From: Brachynemurus nebulosus
Taxonomy: Eukaryota; Arthropoda; Insecta; Neuroptera; Myrmeleontidae
Length of the DNA: 64,000 nucleotides
Assembly (NCBI GenBank): GCA_035578155.1
Contig: JAPWDM010000015.1
Location: forward strand, 13,068,574-13,132,573
Direction of reading: 5' to 3'
A program made the position numbers and the translations under genes. Each line of letters begins with the position of its first letter. Within the stretch, counting starts at the first letter, position 1. A model generated the notes under the pieces. That model was not told the DNA's origin. It saw only the letters and a list, made by a program, of their open reading frames with translations, and made no database searches. Shown here piece by piece: positions 1-8,867 of the stretch.

Positions 1-83
1 TGAAGAGGTTACATCTCTAGACAAATCAATGATGAAGCTTTAATTAGTATAATTGGCGCGTAATGAATCATTTCTCATAACGT

Positions 84-112
84 AGCCTTATTATTAGTGG
101 AATAATAAGGCT
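84..112. repeat. Perfect 12-bp stem hairpin
   Basis: AGCCTTATTATT at 84-95 and its exact reverse complement at 101-112 are separated by a 5-base loop. It lies about 125 bp outside the last minus-strand Polinton reading frame. It could be a terminator-like structure, a terminal feature of the element, or chance in AT-rich DNA. The rest of 1-236 shows no gene. Confidence 0.5.
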
Positions 113-236
113 GGAAAGTAATGGAAAATAAAAATGATCATTTTTATTAAAGTTTTATTATTACTAAATCATAATAATACACGTAAAACATTATGATTTT
201 ATTAACAAACAATAATAATACTTGTAAAAATTATGT

Positions 237-821
237 CTAATTTTTGTATAAATGTTCTCGTAATAATTTATCGACGTCTAAATAATCTTTAATATAAACT
301 GAAGGCCAGGGACCACTGTCCGGCCCTGACTCAAAACCAAGTTGAGCTGTCGGATCATTAGGGCCTTTTTCAATATTCTGCCAAATCCAACACATCAGAC
401 AATTATCTTCGTTATCGCTGTCGTCGTCATCTTCTTTGTTCAAACACAAGCCTTGAATGCCGTATTTTTTCAATTATGTCCAACACAAATTTCAACAGTT
501 TTGGTCGAGCATATTCTACAGCTGCTCGTAACCAACTTGTAACAACATCTTTAAGCGAATCAAGTTCAGATACAAAGTTTTCATTCGTTTCGAAGGTATA
601 GTTGAATAATATTTCCAACACTCTCTAGATGTATTGTGTTTAATTCCAAACGTTATTTTTCCAGGGCAGAAAAGTTCGCGCTCCTTCATTGCAATAAATC
701 TAATTGTTTCGACATCACGCAGTCTAATAGCATTATCAAGCATTTTATTCAAAAATCGACGTCGCACACTGTTTTCTTCCATTGTTATCTGGTCTTGGAT
801 GGTTCCTTCTACTGCTTCCAT
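237..821 (-). pseudogene. Unrecognised Polinton-associated gene, broken
   Basis: Three overlapping minus-strand frames (516-821, 427-621, 237-473) lie in three different phases and probably represent one small gene disrupted by frameshifts. The first part is charged and helical (it begins MEAVEGTIQDQ). The last contains a very acidic stretch (KEDDDDSDNEDN) followed by a CxxC pair. I do not recognise a family. Its position beside the integrase, on the same strand, suggests an accessory gene of the element. An alternative is that only the 516-821 frame was ever coding. Confidence 0.35.
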
Positions 822-876
822 TGTTGCTGCTATAGTTTCACCAAAAATGACTGATGAATACCATGGTTCAACATAT

Positions 877-1739
877 TTATATTAAGTTGAATGACGATAT
901 CCATGAGTTGTGATCATTTCCGAATCCAAACCACTTCACGTATACTTTATCATTCTTCTTTTTCAACACCTTTTCCACTAAATACACATCCGGATATTTC
1001 ACTTTCTTGAGTTCTTCGTTATAGAAACCACCCTGTATTAGATTACCTTGATAATCCTCTAATAGGTACGTAATCGGGTTAGTTAACTGTACCTTAATTA
1101 TTTTAAAAAGTTCAGTTGACCATGGTGGTAGATATCCTTTGTCAAATTGGAATTTATACTTGCTAATGCGAACAATATCACCAACTTTATATTTTGGTTT
1201 GGCGGCAGTTTGTGCATAATTGTAAACAGTTGAAAGAAGCATATTCTCCTTGCTTGGTGTTACATCGGGCGGTCGCATTTTAATTGTTCTATGTTTTAAT
1301 TGTTCTATCAATCCGTCGATACGACCCATTGTAGCTAAACTTTTTCCACATTTCGGTCTTGAGTGTTCTGTTAAATCTCTTCACCACTGATGCTTTTTTC
1401 GTTGAAAATGTCGAATAGTGGTTGATGTTGTACTTATTCATCAACGTTTTAAACAGCTGATTATAAAATTTTGCCATCATCGGTTTGTAAATTTCTCGGT
1501 ACGCGTCCATGTTTAAGAACCGATTCAAATGCAGCTGTCACCTCTTTTGCAGTTTTATTTTTTACCGGTATCGCCCACGCCCGTTTCGAGAACACGTCAA
1601 TTATTGTTAACAGGTAATTGTAGCTTTTATTCACTGATGCATAAGTACCCATTTCAATTAAATCACACTGCCAAAGACCATCAATTCCTTTCACGATCAC
1701 ATGTCTCCGCGGAAAATTCTTTCGCGCTGGCCTTGTAGT
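877..1739 (-). pseudogene. Polinton integrase (retroviral-type DDE) with chromodomain, frameshifted
   Basis: The gene integrates the element's DNA into chromosomes. Three overlapping frames cover it: 1461-1700 contains the first two catalytic acids (WQCDLIEM and LQTDDGK), 1289-1528 contains the third catalytic region, and 877-1329 contains a basic linker and a chromodomain-like tail (YLVEKVLKKKNDKVYVKWFG). The frames differ in phase, so at least two indels are present. In the third catalytic region, at 1379-1381, the codon is AAG (Lys, in ASVVKRFN), where this family normally has the catalytic glutamate. An N-terminal HHCC zinc finger is not visible. The gene is therefore dead by frameshift and by loss of an active-site residue. 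Confidence 0.9.
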
Positions 1740-2161
1740 TCACGTACCACTTGCCATTTGCTTATTTTTACTTTTTATTGTGGCTAGTTTAACAAGTTCT
1801 TGATTAATCTCTTCAGAAAACTTTAAGATCTCGCCAAACCCTCGTTCAACCTTTGAAAGTCGTTGATCTAATACCTTTATTACTTCTTGCGTATTAATTA
1901 TAAAAGAATGGGGTAGCTTTGCTGTTGCTGCAGCTAACTGTTCTTCTACAAAACTTTTAAAAATTTTAAATTTACCACATCTTGATCATCGGTCGGATGC
2001 CTTACATTTGTCAGTTGTCTGTGTCCAATATCACAGTTTCCCATACGTGTCAACTTCAATCCAATTTGTTTAAGCAGTTCCTTTTTAACACTTTTGTCAT
2101 GTACTCGACCGTACTTGTCTATAGTTATCTTTCTTTTACGCACACGACCAAACTTATCCAT
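1740..2161 (-). pseudogene. Small Polinton protein with DAVNL-type motif and coiled-coil tail
   Basis: The frame 1946-2161 begins MDKFGRVRKRK and contains RQLTNVRHPTDDQDVVNL, which resembles the NVxxPxxxxDAVNLxYL segment common in phage and viral fibre-type proteins. After a frameshift near 1948 a second phase stays open to a TGA at 1740-1742 and encodes a helical, heptad-rich segment. The start codon directly follows the stop of the neighbouring gene (stop at 2164-2166), so the two were probably read from one transcript. The fibre or attachment role is an inference from the motif only. Confidence 0.5.
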
Positions 2162-2163
2162 TA

Positions 2164-3197
2164 TTACTCGATGATATCTGCTTCCCTCAGTTCTTCGATG
2201 ATGGATATAATTTCGTTACTATGCCCGCTACTAGTAATCGTAGTTGACTGACCAATTCATTCGGATCGTTCCAGTATATAAAGTCTTTCCAATTTGTTAA
2301 ACTGCATCAAACCATGTCCGGATCTTGGAGAGCTTCCGACGCGACTTCTTGTGCCATATATTTTTCTTGGTATTGCTTTTTTAGCGGAACTGATTGGAAA
2401 CAGCTGACTAATAATGTTTACGTACTTAAAACCTTTAATTTGCTGGTTTGGACTGTAGTTTCGTCTGTGCGCATTTGTTTGCTTTAAAATTTGCCTATAC
2501 GCATTTAAATCTTTATTATTATATAAATCACTTGTTGGTACGTTCATGAAAATTAACTCATATAAACCGGGTGTTCCTTGATACGTAATATCGTCAATTA
2601 TTATATCATCACCATTTATTTGAAACGGTTGATTTCCAATCATCCATTCATCATCTTTTTTGTACGGCCCGTATACTATATCAATACCGCTATTTGGTTG
2701 AAGGTATAATTGTAAATAATTTCTTGCTATTAATCCAAACGGTTTTGTCAAATCTTCAGGTGTCGGCATTAATTTTCGAGCAACACTTTGTGCTGATCCA
2801 AAAAATTTTGGTGTTTCAAGTACATTTTGTTGTTCTTCTGGATATGATTCAAAAACATCTTCTGGAACATCTTGTACTGAAATATCTTCCTCCTTCGTTG
2901 GCAGATTATAGCAGTATGCAGTTTGTTTTTCTAATTTATTCTTTTTAATTTTAGGTGTAAACGTATTTAATACTTGCGTTTGTTCATTTTTTGTTTCCAC
3001 TTTTATAGGATGTCTTTGTTTTTCATCATTTAATTTTGTGGCTATTTCTTTAAGCGGGGCAGTTACTGGTTTAGTGTACTTTGTAACAACATCTCTGATT
3101 CCACCTTCCACGATCGTAAGGCCTTAAATTTTTTCCGTATATTGCTTGCTGTTTTTATAATGTTTTTTTTAACAAGCTCCTTCTTCTTCTTATCCAT
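2164..3197 (-). pseudogene. Conserved Polinton protein of unknown function (DUF8207-like), frameshifted
   Basis: The main open frame is 2257-3111 (284 aa). An upstream phase begins with a lysine-rich ATG at 3195-3197 (MDKKKKELVKK), and a downstream phase ends at 2164-2166, so the gene has at least two frameshifts. The central block has the sequence pattern DIVYGPY, WMIGNQPF, DDIIIDDITY and GTPGLYELIF, a hallmark of a protein that accompanies insect Polintons and that I associate with Pfam DUF8207; the family name is from memory and unchecked. No catalytic motif is evident, and a role in virion assembly or DNA handling is unknown. Confidence 0.65.
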
Positions 3198-3341
3198 CTT
3201 GGCGACAAGTGTTCTATGCAACGATCTCTCAAACCGGAAACTTCATCATGACAGCTGCTTATTTATAAGTAAGGGATTAATATCAGTTAACAGCTCGGTT
3301 ACTGCCGTGTTTATAGCCTGTTGAAACCGGTTTTGAGCTCA
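3198..3341. other. Gap between the ATPase and DUF8207-like genes
   Basis: The minus strand here has one short open stretch (FQQAINTAVTELLTDINP) without a clear start, possibly the remnant of a small gene. Nothing else is recognisable. Confidence 0.3.
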
Positions 3342-4021
3342 TCAGCGCCCTCTCCAAAAGCAGTCAGGCTTGTTTCGATATCTCCCATTGTGAATATCGT
3401 CTTCTTTGCAGATAGTTAAGAATCCATATTTATCTCGCCAGCACTCTTCACATAGGTTTTTGAATTCTGCGAAAGACATGTCAGTATTGATGTGGTCATC
3501 GTAAATATGTTTAAGATTTAGATCATCTTGTTTGAAAACAGCAATAAAATTTGTATTGTCCCGAACATTGTGTTTGGGTGCTGCTGTATACGTCTGTGTT
3601 AGGTAAAAACACTCGTCGTTATAGTGTCGAGAGTGAAAAAAATATTCTTCTATTATGGCTTTTTTCTCCCGCACAGATACATCGTCGAATATTATCAATG
3701 AATTTGGTAAAGCGACCATGGGTGGTATGACATCTTCTTTATTGGAGAATGTGAAAAACTCCATACCTTTAACAAGTTTAATAATTTCGGTTGATGCAAT
3801 GATTTGGAGTAGATGTAAATATTTTCAAACGTTAAGCCATTGGGATGTTGTATTAGTGAAATAAGCAGTGAAGTTTTTTCACATCCACATGGTCCACAAA
3901 CGACTGCTCTAATACTGTTGGGTAACAGTGGGCCGTTTTTCTTGGAGTTACCACCATTATTCAATGACAATTCAAAATCAGTTACCGGTAGGGTTTCCCG
4001 CTGTTTTATAAATGAAGACAT
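3342..4021 (-). pseudogene. Polinton packaging ATPase (A32/FtsK-HerA type), frameshifted
   Basis: The enzyme pumps viral-type DNA into capsids using ATP. The N-terminal frame 3695-4021 contains the Walker A region as GPCGCEKTS; the usual pattern is GxxxxGK[ST], so a glutamate sits where glycine is expected just before the lysine. The C-terminal frame 3342-3764 contains Walker B as LIIFDDV, followed by the QTYTAAPKHNVRDNTNF block typical of poxvirus A32-like ATPases in Polintons. The two frames are out of phase, with the break between about 3700 and 3760. It is divergent from the phospholipase gene across a 117-bp spacer. Inactivation is likely from both lesions. Confidence 0.9.
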
Positions 4022-4138
4022 TTTACTGGTGTTGTTCGATGGGTATTTCGTATACTAACAAGTTACGTAAAATTTTAATCTATTTATAATATCTATAAAA
4101 ACAGTTAGCATACATTTCTGTTTTCAGTTCACCTTAAT
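4022..4138. promoter_or_regulatory. Divergent intergenic promoter of the Polinton, with TATA box
   Basis: The spacer separates the minus-strand and plus-strand gene arms. TATAAAAA at 4094-4101 on the plus strand lies about 30 bases upstream of TCAGT at 4124-4128, an arthropod-type initiator, and the phospholipase ATG follows at 4139. This TATA-to-initiator spacing is what RNA polymerase II promoters use. A TATAAAAAG at 7289-7297, before the 7357 gene, is a second candidate box. Confidence 0.5.
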
Positions 4139-4975
4139 ATGCCTGTGCGAAAACAACAAGGTGTCAGTTGCAGACGAACAAGTAAAGTGAAAACATCCGG
4201 TAGGGGACTAATAAATTCTACAATCAACAAGCTGCCATTTGAACTATACATACCCGGCTACCAGTATTGTGGACCTGGAACTAAACTACGAGAACGATTG
4301 TTGCGAGGCGACCCCGGTATAAACAAATTGGACGCTGCATGTAAAGAACACGATATCGCCTATTCACAACTCAAAAATAGTAACGATCGACACAAGGCTG
4401 ATTTAATTTCAGCCAAGAAAGCGTGGGGACGAGTTAAATCATCAGACGCAAATTTTGATAAACGAGCTGCTGCTTGGGCTGTGACGAACGCGATGAAATC
4501 AAAAGTAAAATTGGGGATGGGTCATTCATATAGGAAGAAGGCAAACAAAAATGGAAAGAAATTAATATTTGGTGCTGGAGTTCGTGATATAAGAAGTATA
4601 TTGAAGAAAAACAAACCAAAAACTATAGAAGATTCAGTCAAAATAGCACTGAAAGCGGCTAAAACAATTTTCAAGAAGAACAAGAATCAGTTTACATCGC
4701 CAAGAATTATACCGATACCAAAAACTGGTGGAATTTTACCATTTCTAGTTCCACTATTTGCTGGATTATCTGCCGTGGGGTCACTTGTTGGTGGCGCTGC
4801 TGGTGTTGCAAAAGCAATTAATACGTACAAAACAGCACAAAAACAGTTGGATGAAAATCAGAGACATAACAAGATGATGGAAGCAATCGCTCTCGGATCG
4901 AAATCTGGTACTGGACTTTATTTAAAACCGTACAGAAGAGGATGGGGTCTTTTTATCGAATCAAAAAACCACTGA
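4139..4975 (+). CDS. Parvovirus-like phospholipase A2 / minor virion protein of the Polinton
   Basis: 278 aa, uninterrupted. Residues about 38-85 hold the viral phospholipase A2 signature: the calcium loop YCGPGT, then the catalytic DAACKEHDIAY, in which His and Asp form the active-site pair. In parvoviruses this domain breaches endosomal membranes during entry; a similar role is inferred here. The start is basic (MPVRKQQGVSCRRTSK). The middle is lysine-rich, and residues about 195-225 form a hydrophobic Gly/Ala-rich segment (LVPLFAGLSAVGSLVGGAAG), followed by a helical tail, which recalls membrane-active capsid proteins such as adenovirus pVI. The end overlaps the start of the protease frame. 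It is one of the best preserved genes in the element. Confidence 0.9.
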   Translation: MPVRKQQGVSCRRTSKVKTSGRGLINSTINKLPFELYIPGYQYCGPGTKLRERLLRGDPGINKLDAACKEHDIAYSQLKNSNDRHKADLISAKKAWGRVKSSDANFDKRAAAWAVTNAMKSKVKLGMGHSYRKKANKNGKKLIFGAGVRDIRSILKKNKPKTIEDSVKIALKAAKTIFKKNKNQFTSPRIIPIPKTGGILPFLVPLFAGLSAVGSLVGGAAGVAKAINTYKTAQKQLDENQRHNKMMEAIALGSKSGTGLYLKPYRRGWGLFIESKNH

Positions 4976-5342
4976 ACGAGCTGCCCAATAGACCGTTAAC
5001 TAATTACGACGTCTATCAATTTGGAAACAAACATTTACCAAATTTCCGTGGTGTATTCATGAGGGACGAATTACCAAAACAACCATGACGAAAGGAATGC
5101 GGTGTCGTTAATTTGGAAAGTTCATCCGCATCTGGAAGTCATTGGGTGGCATATGCAAAAAACGATAAAAATGTGGAATATTTTGATAGTTATGGGAATT
5201 TACCACCGCCTGTTGAAGTTGTAAAATATCTAACAATAGAATAGAAACAATATTTAATTATAATGTTTATCAAAATTATAATAATTTTAATTGTGGTCAT
5301 CTTTGTTTAGAATTTTTATACAACAAAAGCAATTTTGTATAA
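4953..5342 (+). pseudogene. Polinton adenovirus-type cysteine protease, broken
   Basis: This protease matures virion proteins. The frame opens about 4953, overlapping the end of the phospholipase gene in another phase, and reaches an in-frame TGA at 5086-5088. Beyond it the same phase contains the catalytic histidine region (GSHWVAYAKN) and the Asp/Asn region YFDSYGN. The catalytic cysteine block (NFNCGHLCLEFLYN) lies in a different phase after a frameshift around 5240, and that phase ends at 5340-5342. All catalytic blocks are therefore recognisable, but one stop and one frameshift disrupt the gene. It sits between the phospholipase and minor capsid genes, as is usual for the family. Confidence 0.85.
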
Positions 5343-5361
5343 ATAAATATTATAACCAAAC

Positions 5362-5934
5362 GTGCATGAAACAAATAATTTGTTTCATTTCGGTGATGAC
5401 AAGGCTCCACATTGCATCGAGATACCTGTTGGTAATTACGACTTAGAAGACTTGGAAACTTATATAGATGATATGTTGACAAAGAGTGGTAAAACAAGTG
5501 CTAATGCGCAGCTCTTACTACGTGCAAACAACAATACATTAAAAAGTTCAATTAAATGTACGGAAACAATACATTTTGATAAAGACCGATCTATCGGGTC
5601 ATTGTTGGGTTTCAATAAACGAAAACTACAGAAAGGTCACTATCATAATTCGGAGAAGCCGATGAACATTATGAAAGTCAATCTGGTGCAAATTGAGACA
5701 AATATTACGACAAACAGCTACCTGAATAACATTCAGTCACATAATATCTATTCGTTCTCCATACAAGTTGAAGCTGGGTATAAAATAAGTGAGACACCAA
5801 ATACAATAATCTATATGCCTGTGAGCGTGCAACGAATAACATCTCTAGTGCTCCGTATTGTGGATCAAGACGGCAATTTGGTTAATTTTCGAGACGAAAC
5901 GATAACGATTAAGTTACATTTAAAGCCCGCATAA
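5362..5934 (+). CDS. Polinton minor capsid (penton-like) protein
   Basis: 190 aa, uninterrupted. Contains the pattern HCIEIPVGNYDLEDLETYID near the start, IGSLLGFN in the middle and NIYSFSIQVEAGYKISE with a C-terminal VNFRDETITIKLHL. This matches the single-jelly-roll minor capsid (penton) proteins that precede the major capsid gene in Polintons. It would form the pentameric vertices of the shell. A TATAAATA at 5338-5345 is very close to the ATG and is of uncertain value. The next small gene begins 3 bases after its stop, which suggests a shared transcript. Confidence 0.78.
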   Translation: MHETNNLFHFGDDKAPHCIEIPVGNYDLEDLETYIDDMLTKSGKTSANAQLLLRANNNTLKSSIKCTETIHFDKDRSIGSLLGFNKRKLQKGHYHNSEKPMNIMKVNLVQIETNITTNSYLNNIQSHNIYSFSIQVEAGYKISETPNTIIYMPVSVQRITSLVLRIVDQDGNLVNFRDETITIKLHLKPA

Positions 5935-5937
5935 AAC

Positions 5938-6105
5938 ATGTTGGTATTTAATGAAGAAAAACCGGTCCAATCAAACAGTTTACAACTTACCACCAGCCTA
6001 AGCGGATCGGTGACAAGAAGGCGACCATTAACTTTGGCAAACGCAAATTTTTTACAACAGTTGGGCTTGACTTTGAAGAAAAAGAAGAAGAGAAAATATG
6101 AATAG
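5938..6105 (+). CDS. Small basic Polinton protein between the capsid genes
   Basis: 55 aa, intact. Begins MLVFNEEKPVQ, contains RRRPLTLANANFLQQLGLTL and ends in a lysine/arginine-rich tail (KKKKKRKYE). The ATG is 3 bases after the minor capsid stop, and its own stop overlaps the major capsid ATG by 8 bases (6098-6105), a compact viral-style arrangement. The basic tail suggests DNA binding or a nuclear localisation signal, by analogy with adenovirus core peptides; this is inference. The family is not named. Confidence 0.65.
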   Translation: MLVFNEEKPVQSNSLQLTTSLSGSVTRRRPLTLANANFLQQLGLTLKKKKKRKYE

Positions 6106-7293
6106 TATTTTAAACGTTGATACGGCTATTAATTTTGATGAAAGCATTTCAAAGCTAGAGGAGCATGCGTATTCACCATTTTTGAATGTATATAACACCA
6201 ACGACGAAATTCGAATTTGTATACAGGATCAAAATTTAATCTTATTACCGCACAAGAGTTATCTTTACATAGAAGGACAACTGCTGAAGAGTGATGGAAC
6301 GGTATCGACTACAGCGGAATTAAGCAATAATTCAATGGCATACTTGTTTGAAGAAATGCGATATGAACTAAACGATGTGGAAATTGATCAATGTAAATAC
6401 GTCGGTCCAACAACTACACTAATGAATTATTTATCATTAAATGAAAACAGCCAGCAACTACAAAACGCAGGATGGTGTGGTCCAGATGAAAAAATAAAAG
6501 TATCTGACAAGGGGTATTTTAACTTCTGTCTACCGCTGGATCGAGTGTTTGGTTTCATTAACCATTATAAGAAAGTTATTATTAATGCGAAACATCAACT
6601 GATTATGATTCGCGCGCGAACCGATCTGGATGCAATTGTTTCAGTAACGGATGACGTCACTTTTCATATACACAAAATTCAATGGATGGTTCCACATGTT
6701 ACAGTTGCTGATGAGTCGAAATTAAGATTGTTAAAAATTGTGGAAAATAGTCAAGATATACCTATCGCTTTTCGCACTTGGGATATGCACATACAGCTGA
6801 CGGTTCCAATAACGAAACACAACATTTGGACAGTTAAAACAACGACACAACTGGAAAAACCGTGTTATATTATATTTGCATTACAAACAGATCGGCGTAA
6901 TAAAAAAGAGAAAAATGCTACCATTTTCGATCACTGTGAACTTTTTGATATCAAGGTGTATTTGAATTCAGAGAAATATCCATACATGGACCTGAATTTA
7001 GGTTTCGCTAATAATAAATATGCACTGGTATACCACAAGTATTCAAAATTTTAAGAAGCCTACAATGACTTGAACCATGGTTAAATCGTGAAGAGTACAA
7101 AAAAATTGCTCCCATCATATTCATTAATTGCTCTCATCAAAATGAATCTCTGAAAAGTGAACCTGTGGATATACGAATTGAATTTAAAACATCGAAGGAA
7201 ATACCAGAGAATACATCAGCGTTTTGCTTGTTATTACACGATCGCATAGTTCAATATAATCCATTAACAAACATCGTCACGAAATTTGTATAA
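6098..7293 (+). pseudogene. Polinton major capsid protein (double jelly roll), frameshifted near the C-terminus
   Basis: The first 318 codons (6098-7054) are open and match the Polinton hexon-like capsid: SPFLNVYNTNDEIRI, LLPHKSYLYIEGQL, YLFEEMRYELNDVEID and HIHKIQWMVPHV are typical blocks. After about 7040 the phase changes. The remaining roughly 80 codons are readable in a second phase that contains one TGA (around 7071) and ends at 7291-7293 (ending NPLTNIVTKFV). In its functional form the protein would build the icosahedral shell. Damage is confined to the last fifth of the gene. Confidence 0.88.
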
Positions 7294-7356
7294 AAAGCCA
7301 TATTTGATTTTTAGACCGATTATTCTTACTTTAGACTTTACATCACTATCATCACG

Positions 7357-7878
7357 ATGACCGACGACGTGGCGATTGTTGACTTTCAAGGATTTCCAAA
7401 TACAACAAAAGCAAGTTTTTATGTCAAAGAATTGGCTATACTGAAATTTAATTCTGATAACGGATATTACAATGATGACTACACCCTACAACATTTCGTT
7501 TTTAAATCGCCAATTTCATTTGGTGGTTTGAGTGAAAAGGACCAACAGACTGCTCGATGGTTACGAAAAAACCATCATGGATTCTCTTGGATGGATGGAC
7601 ACATTGACTATGAACAGTTACAATATATTTTAATGGATGCACTACGTACAACTCGAATCGTGTACGTGAAGGGTGAAGAAAAATTTCGCTATCAACAACT
7701 ACTGTCATCAACAATCGTCATCAAGAATTTTGAAGAAGTACTCAGCTGTCCAAAGCTACGGGTCCTGGTAACAACTTACAATAGCCCGCTATGCGGAAGC
7801 CATTTTTCTGGACATTACGCATTACAAAATGTAATATCTATGTACAAACACTACTATTGTGAAACGAAAAATTTTTAA
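7357..7878 (+). CDS. Polinton-associated unknown protein, possible DnaQ/RNase H-like fold
   Basis: 173 aa, uninterrupted. Begins MTDDVAIVDFQGFPN; VAIVDFQGF resembles the first acidic strand of DEDD exonucleases (VxxDxEx), and later blocks are YVKELAILKF, HHGFSWMDGHIDY, IVYVKGEEKFRYQ, LSCPKLRVL and CGSHFSGHYALQNV. The Cys/His-rich C-terminus could bind metal. I recognise it only as a protein that recurs beside insect Polintons; the nuclease idea is weak because not all DEDD acids are evident. It is transcribed with the capsid arm, and TATAAAAAG at 7289-7297 may drive it. Confidence 0.6.
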   Translation: MTDDVAIVDFQGFPNTTKASFYVKELAILKFNSDNGYYNDDYTLQHFVFKSPISFGGLSEKDQQTARWLRKNHHGFSWMDGHIDYEQLQYILMDALRTTRIVYVKGEEKFRYQQLLSSTIVIKNFEEVLSCPKLRVLVTTYNSPLCGSHFSGHYALQNVISMYKHYYCETKNF

Positions 7879-7975
7879 TAATTTTTGAAAAAAAAACATA
7901 CGTTTTTATTTATTTATTTGTTTATTTTAAAAAAAAGAATATACATATATGATTTTATATAACAAAAAATTATTA

Positions 7976-8371
7976 TTAATTACAAGTATTATCGCGGTGC
8001 GCAGAACTGTAGTATTCTAGCAAATTTATTTCTTCGAATTCAATCCAAAACGTTTTGCCTACTACTCCATTATTGACCACGGCTAAAATAGGTGTGTATT
8101 TCAATCGCTCAAACGACGGCGCATCCATATTGTCGAACCGAGCAGGTAACGACAAGTATCCGTTTTCTAATTCCAACACAGTCTTCATTCGGGTCGGATC
8201 AAATTTCGACTGGATTTGTTTGACATCAATAATTCTATATGGTTTTTTTATAACCATGTCACCCAGTTTCAACCACGGCTTAACTTTTCCAATTTTGTTA
8301 AGGCTTCTAATTAGTTCCGAATTAAGTGCTGGATCTTGTTGACGGACACTAGCTTGATAGTTCAATTCCAT
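7976..8371 (-). CDS. Small Polinton protein, convergent gene at the right edge
   Basis: 131 aa, intact, convergent with the 7357 gene; AT-rich DNA with TTTATT runs (7900-7930) separates the two stops and could supply poly(A) signals for both. The N-terminal 35 residues are helical. Residues about 37-110 are beta-rich: LKLGDMVIKKPYRIIDVKQI, then TVLELENGYLSLPARFDNM and WIEFEEINLLEYY. The pattern of a short strand-rich domain that binds a ligand across an LxLPxRF loop suggests an OB-like nucleic-acid-binding protein, by inference only. A diverged relative is present at 39.9-40.35 kb of this window. Confidence 0.6.
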   Translation of the reverse strand: MELNYQASVRQQDPALNSELIRSLNKIGKVKPWLKLGDMVIKKPYRIIDVKQIQSKFDPTRMKTVLELENGYLSLPARFDNMDAPSFERLKYTPILAVVNNGVVGKTFWIEFEEINLLEYYSSAHRDNTCN

Positions 8372-8867
8372 TATTGATAATCACAATAAACTTATTTAAA
8401 AACGGTAACAATTAAAATTTTACAGAAACTGATATTGTTGAACGCTTTACAAAGTTTCAACGATAACTTGATAATTTTATAAATATCGACTTGCTTTATA
8501 TACTATTATTTGGTGGAAAATCCTGTGGTATTAATGTATGCATTCAAAGTTACGCCTAGTCTAAATAGCAAATGATGCAATCGGAAAATTTATTTTATAC
8601 ATATGGTTAAATAACCGACTACCACAAGAAAAATATGCAAACAACATAACATGACGTAATCACGTGAACGGAAAACTTTGAGCAAAATCGTTTTGAAAGT
8701 TTTTAAGTGTAGCAATAAATAATTTCTATATTGACATTTGTAGGCATTGCCATTCACCGCCTTAGGCAATAGTTGGTTGAAACATGTTTGTGCACTTAAT
8801 TAACATACAGATCAAAATGTTAATTGTTAGAATATATTCGACATTTAATACATCCAGAGCCAGTGTA
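8372..8867. other. Noncoding gap right of the Polinton
   Basis: AT-rich DNA without a supported gene. TATATAAAG-like runs on the minus strand near 8492-8500 could serve the gene ending at 8371, but lie over 100 bp from its ATG. No clear Polinton terminal inverted repeat was found. Confidence 0.4.

Larger units (their letters stand above)
237..8371. mobile_element. Endogenous Maverick/Polinton (adintovirus-like) element, decayed, at least partial
   Basis: The block carries the diagnostic Polinton gene set: retroviral-type integrase with a C-terminal chromodomain, FtsK/A32-type packaging ATPase, adenovirus-type cysteine protease, minor and double-jelly-roll major capsid proteins, and a parvovirus-like phospholipase A2 protein. 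Genes from 237 to 4021 run on the minus strand, those from 4139 to 7878 on the plus strand, and the last (7976-8371) on the minus strand, so the two main arms diverge from about 4022-4138. No protein-primed DNA polymerase B is visible, although the family normally has one; it may lie left of the window or have been lost. Terminal inverted repeats were not located. Family assignment is secure from motifs; the adintovirus label is inference from the phospholipase plus capsid combination. Confidence 0.93.

Noticed and set aside
3142..3324. Plus-strand frame with a hydrophobic start resembling a signal peptide
   Set aside because: It is antisense to the lysine-rich start of the DUF8207-like gene; TTC/CTT-rich codons create the false hydrophobic run.
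5297..5497. Minus-strand frame opposite the minor capsid gene
   Set aside because: Shadow of the intact plus-strand gene.
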